Assembly (NCBI GenBank): GCA_934320895.1
Contig: CAKRFY010000007.1
Span: forward strand, 1 to 64,000
Source of the DNA: an uncultured Lachnospiraceae bacterium
GTDB lineage: Bacteria; Bacillota; Clostridia; Lachnospirales; Lachnospiraceae
Direction of reading: 5' to 3'
Length of the DNA stretch: 64,000 nt
Each line of letters begins with the position of its first letter. Within the stretch, counting starts at the first letter, position 1. Of the stretch, positions 63,412-64,000 are shown piece after piece. The position numbers and the translations under genes were made by a program. Under the pieces are notes generated by a model. It ran no database searches. It was not told where the DNA came from and was given only the letters and a program-made list of their open reading frames with translations.

Positions 63412-64000
63412 CTAACCTAATGCAACATCAAGTACCATCATAAGTGCAAATCCTACTGCTGTTCCTATCGTTCCTATATTCGTATGTTCTCCATTTTGTG
63501 CCTCGGGTATCAGTTCCTCTACGACAACATATATCATTGCTCCTGCGGCAAATGAAAGAAAATATGGAAGTATCGGCGATATCTTTCCTGCGATAAGTAT
63601 TGTTATAAATCCACCTATTGGTTCTACAACTCCTGACATCACACCATAGAAAAATGCTCTCTTTTTTCCTATTCCCTCACTGCATAATGGCATAGAGATT
63701 ATCGCCCCCTCGGGGAAGTTTTGTATCGCTATTCCAACTGCAAGTGCCAGTGCTGCCGCCTTTGTGATTCCGCTTCCTTCCATTGCTGCTCCCGCAAATG
63801 CTACGCCAACAGACATTCCCTCGGGAATATTGTGAAGTGTTACAGCTAAAAGCATCATTGTCATTTTTGATGCCCCAAGTGACAGTCCTTCGGGTTTGTC
63901 ACTCTCAAGATGAAGATGTGGTATAAGTGTATCAAGCAAAAGCAAAAATGCTATTCCTGCCATAAATCCGACCAATGCCGGAAGCCACTCTATAATATGC
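63412..64000 (-). CDS. ZIP family metal transporter (partial, start outside the window)
   Basis: Imports zinc or other divalent metals (ZupT/GufA-like). The visible 196 residues hold five or more membrane segments. The metal-binding helices show TLHNIPEGMSVGVAFAG (HNIPEG) and AIQNFPEGAIISMPL, with EPIGG in the next helix. The frame continues past the window end, so the first membrane segments are missing. A histidine motif HLHLE lies in the loop after IPHL, a typical metal-rich loop. It ends with a hairpin at 63375. Confidence 0.93.
   Translation of the reverse strand, partial: HIIEWLPALVGFMAGIAFLLLLDTLIPHLHLESDKPEGLSLGASKMTMMLLAVTLHNIPEGMSVGVAFAGAAMEGSGITKAAALALAVGIAIQNFPEGAIISMPLCSEGIGKKRAFFYGVMSGVVEPIGGFITILIAGKISPILPYFLSFAAGAMIYVVVEELIPEAQNGEHTNIGTIGTAVGFALMMVLDVALG

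Noticed and set aside
1..64000. tRNA, rRNA, T-box or riboswitch elements
   Set aside because: I looked for cloverleaf arms, T-box motifs and known aptamer cores in the larger gaps and saw none; a covariance search would be needed to exclude diverged ones.

Overview
The window is a low-GC (roughly 35-40 percent by eye) Firmicutes chromosome segment, most likely from a Lachnospiraceae-type gut clostridium. Three things point there: the rpmB, Asp23-family, fakA, recG, rsmD, coaD order; the sporulation-linked pair gerW and its DUF2953 partner; and family-typical genes such as the 1,416-residue BadF/BcrA-type activase, the FlxA-like protein, the translation-factor GTPase fused to a NYN nuclease domain, and the DUF4179/sigma pair. 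The exact genus cannot be told from this sequence. Nearly all genes lie on the minus strand, and almost every one has a strong Shine-Dalgarno site, which lets several starts be corrected to GTG or TTG codons or to internal ATG codons.

Region by region. 0-2.2 kb: lysS and greA share one consensus promoter. 2.3-7.7 kb: a SEDS glycosyltransferase and class B penicillin-binding protein pair lies with a U32 family protein. 7.7-16.5 kb: a housekeeping block holds zapA, a coiled-coil protein, coaD, rsmD, an AAA+ ATPase, recG, fakA, an Asp23 protein and rpmB, plus a 45-residue membrane peptide on the plus strand that is too short for ordinary gene calling. 16.7-25 kb: gerW, DUF2953, two unknown proteins, a fused double GT-C glycosyltransferase, a rhomboid-like protein without catalytic residues, and a LysM protein. 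25.2-30.9 kb: the only long plus-strand operon, the giant activase followed by a CgeB-like glycosyltransferase. 31-40.5 kb: an accessory zone with decayed gene pieces, a FlxA-like protein, an AgrA/AgrC-type two-component system preceded by three 33-bp-phased repeats, an SDR oxidoreductase beside an AraC remnant, a prolyl-tRNA editing-domain protein, a CPBP protease and an ECF sigma/DUF4179 pair. 40.5-48.5 kb: TrkH and TrkA potassium uptake, then an RND exporter and TetR repressor with two perfect operators. 48.7-54.6 kb: the GTPase-NYN fusion, RNase H, a response regulator and Hpt pair, and gltX. 54.7-59.7 kb: a Nat-type ABC exporter, an AraC regulator and a divergent GH43 glycosidase. 59.7-64 kb: a large structured palindromic element, unknown genes, an AAA-ATPase/PD-(D/E)XK protein, gene remnants and the start-less end of a ZIP metal transporter.

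The clearest regulatory logic is the RND/TetR unit, where one operator fills the 17-bp spacer between ideal -35 and -10 boxes. The least explained items are the 143-bp branched palindrome at 59.7 kb, the triple repeat that overlaps the LytTR operon promoter, and a short dispersed intergenic repeat with three copies. I saw no rRNA, tRNA, CRISPR array, transposase or prophage. I found no convincing new defence system.
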